This document shows, one piece after another, positions 26,789 through 26,928 of a stretch of DNA of 26,928 nt. The notes under the pieces were generated by a model. That model made no database searches, was not told where the DNA came from, and was given only the letters and a program-made list of their open reading frames with translations. The position numbers and the translations under genes are program-made. Positions within the stretch are counted from its first letter, which is position 1, and the number at the start of each line of letters is the position of its first letter. The stretch spans positions 1 through 26,928 of the forward strand of contig CAYWKL010000012.1 of NCBI GenBank assembly GCA_964459095.1. Reading direction: 5' to 3'. This stretch comes from CAYWKL01 sp964459095 (GTDB lineage Bacteria; Patescibacteriota; Microgenomatia; Daviesbacterales; UBA10151).

Positions 26789-26928
26789 TTAGCCTTCTTT
26801 ATAAATCTTTTTTAGAGATTCATCAAATGTTAAAAATTCATCGGGTTTAAAATTTTGAACTTGAGTCAGAATTACCGAATCAGTGAACTTAATATTAGAC
26901 TGCCTGTAGAGATTCAAAGCGTGCTGTA
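26789..26928 (-). CDS. PIN-domain protein, C-terminal part (5' end outside window)
   Basis: The minus-strand frame entering from the right edge gives 45 residues to a TAA at 26791-26789: HALNLYRQSNIKFTDSVILTQ, then FKPDEFLTFDESLKKIYKEG. The pattern FxDxxIL...LTFDxxLxK is the C-terminal part of PIN-domain (VapC-like) ribonucleases, where the Asp residues complete the active site. Its antitoxin, if any, would lie beyond the window. Too short to rule out a non-TA PIN protein. Confidence 0.65.
   Translation of the reverse strand, partial: QHALNLYRQSNIKFTDSVILTQVQNFKPDEFLTFDESLKKIYKEG

Overview
The window is an A+T-rich bacterial chromosome segment with short intergenic gaps, few long operons, standard genetic code and many small toxin-antitoxin (TA) genes. 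The gene content fits a Candidate Phyla Radiation (Patescibacteria) genome, probably the Microgenomates side: a TraG/HerA-type ATPase with an N-terminal membrane segment, a small EF-Tu-domain-2-like protein next to a tRNA, a lone FtsB-like protein, an archaeal-type FBP phosphatase, palindromic repeats inside genes, and two tRNAs without encoded CCA. This placement is inference; no rRNA or ribosomal protein gene is present to test it.

Layout. 1-642: a three-gene TA-like cluster (Phd, DUF4258, DUF2283). 808-2737: a HAD hydrolase, a secreted zinc-protease-like gene broken by an in-frame TAG, and a small Cys-rich protein. 2699-4937: a GT2 glycosyltransferase divergent from a GT-C-type membrane protein, a cell-surface glycan pair. 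5012-6667: a 52-aa membrane peptide, YggT, a methyltransferase and an orphan. 6675-8317: two TA modules around a Nudix hydrolase. 8309-10586: MsrA, then riboflavin kinase, riboflavin synthase and HPRT. 10606-12899: a tightly overlapping minus-strand operon of ATPase-winged-helix regulator, cupin and CYTH protein. 13008-17097: an orphan, type V FBPase, a HAD phosphatase and a hexokinase-like kinase, suggesting sugar-phosphate metabolism. 17121-19112: a ferredoxin-reductase-like flavoprotein, a Pro/Thr-rich anchored protein and thioredoxin reductase. 19102-21154: VapBC, a reverse transcriptase remnant and an AbiEii-type pair. 21229-24056: a Pro-rich protein and a TraG-like ATPase. 24088-26769: tRNA-Ile(UAU), an EF-Tu-like small protein, a Xer-like recombinase, FtsB-like, initiator tRNA, a GIY-YIG protein and an orphan. 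The right edge cuts a PIN-domain gene.

Themes. (1) Many genes have a good sigma-70-type promoter whose -10 box ends only 6-10 nt before the start codon, which predicts leaderless or near-leaderless mRNAs; a few others have strong Shine-Dalgarno sites. (2) The initiator tRNA lacks the three G:C pairs of its anticodon stem (A29-U41, G30-C40, G31-U39), a pattern I know from mycoplasmas, and AUA appears to be read by a tRNA-Ile with a UAU anticodon. (3) Palindromic or short-period repeats sit inside coding regions and add in-frame peptides, as in riboflavin synthase, riboflavin kinase, MsrA, the flavoprotein and the GT2. (4) Five or six TA-like modules lie in 27 kb, three with palindromic operators overlapping their promoters.
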